From Bacteroidia bacterium (lineage in GTDB: Bacteria; Bacteroidota; Bacteroidia; JABEUT01): a stretch of DNA of 6,345 bases. Positions 6,039 to 6,345 of this stretch are shown piece by piece; within the stretch, counting starts at the first letter, position 1; every line of letters starts with the position of its first letter. The translations under genes and the position numbers were made by a program. The stretch is taken from assembly GCA_013044305.1 (NCBI GenBank), contig JABEUT010000071.1, positions 1-6,345 on the forward strand. Direction: 5' to 3'. The notes under the pieces are model-generated. The model searched no databases. It was given only the letters and a program-made list of their open reading frames with translations, and had not been told where the DNA came from.

Positions 6039-6345
6039 ACCAACGCCTTATCCCATTTTTCAAATTGAATTTCATGAAGCTTTTTATAAAATCCCTGTTT
6101 GGCAAGAAGTTCGCGGTGTGTACCGGCTTCCATCACTTCGCCGTGATCCAGCACCAGGATTTTATCGGCTCGTTGCACCGTAGCAAGGCGGTGCGCTATG
6201 ATAATGGAAGTACGGTGTTCGGTAAGCCTTTCGATTGCTGCCTGAATAAGCCTTTCCGATTCGGTATCAATAGACGAAGTGGCTTCGTCAAGTATAAGTA
6301 CACCCGGGTTTTGCACATAGGCCCTGATAAAAGCCACCAGTTGTC
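6035..6345 (-). CDS. ABC transporter, C-terminal end of the ATPase domain (partial)
   Basis: Only the last 102 codons are in the window; the gene continues beyond the right edge. The first readable residues, QLVAFIRA, follow directly on the usual LSxGQ(R) signature, so the break falls just after it. Walker B and the D-loop are seen in VLILDEATSSID, and the H-loop histidine in IIIAHRLATVQRADKI. VLDHGEVMEAGTHRELL and GFYKKLHEIQFE form the usual C-terminal end. The pattern matches exporter half-transporters with a fused membrane domain (MsbA/MdlB-like), but the membrane part is outside the window and the substrate is unknown. A GTG at 6337 is an internal codon, not a start. The stop TAA at 6037-6035 overlaps the stop of the convergent HD gene in the four bases TTAA, leaving no space for a terminator between them. 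Confidence 0.93.
   Translation of the reverse strand, partial: QLVAFIRAYVQNPGVLILDEATSSIDTESERLIQAAIERLTEHRTSIIIAHRLATVQRADKILVLDHGEVMEAGTHRELLAKQGFYKKLHEIQFEKWDKALV

Overview
The window looks like a chromosomal segment of a member of the Bacteroidota; order and genus cannot be fixed from it. Four things point there: the C-terminal secretion-domain fragment is of the type IX secretion (Por) kind, promoter-like sequences match the Bacteroidota TTG/TAnnTTTG pattern, purine-rich Shine-Dalgarno sequences are absent before the genes, and the alanine dehydrogenase is the roughly 400-residue Bacteroidota form.

Layout from left to right. An alanine dehydrogenase (19-1239, +) is followed by a 180-bp AT-rich spacer with short TGTTAATA repeats and a possible promoter -7 box. 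Next is an intact adenosylcobalamin-dependent class II ribonucleotide reductase, NrdJ (1420-3969, +). A gap of about 845 bp without an intact gene follows. It holds a good promoter match (4020-4048), two AT-rich inverted repeats, a 22-codon reading frame that looks like a frameshifted scrap, and on the minus strand the 3' end of a type IX-secreted protein whose body is missing (4288-4680). Three GACTT-type direct repeats at an exact 14-bp period and a perfect -7 box lead into an HD-domain phosphohydrolase of the SAMHD1/dGTPase-like class (4815-6038, +). The last gene is the 3' part of an ABC transporter ATPase domain on the minus strand (6035-6345). It converges on the HD gene, and the two stop codons share the palindrome TTAA.

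The genes are mostly housekeeping. NrdJ makes deoxynucleotides, and the HD protein belongs to a superfamily that includes dNTP triphosphohydrolases, so a link in dNTP balance is possible but inferred. Alanine dehydrogenase connects alanine and pyruvate and has no evident link to the others. I found no CRISPR array, tRNA, rRNA, complete mobile element or convincing new system. The most unusual part is the decayed gap at 3970-4814.
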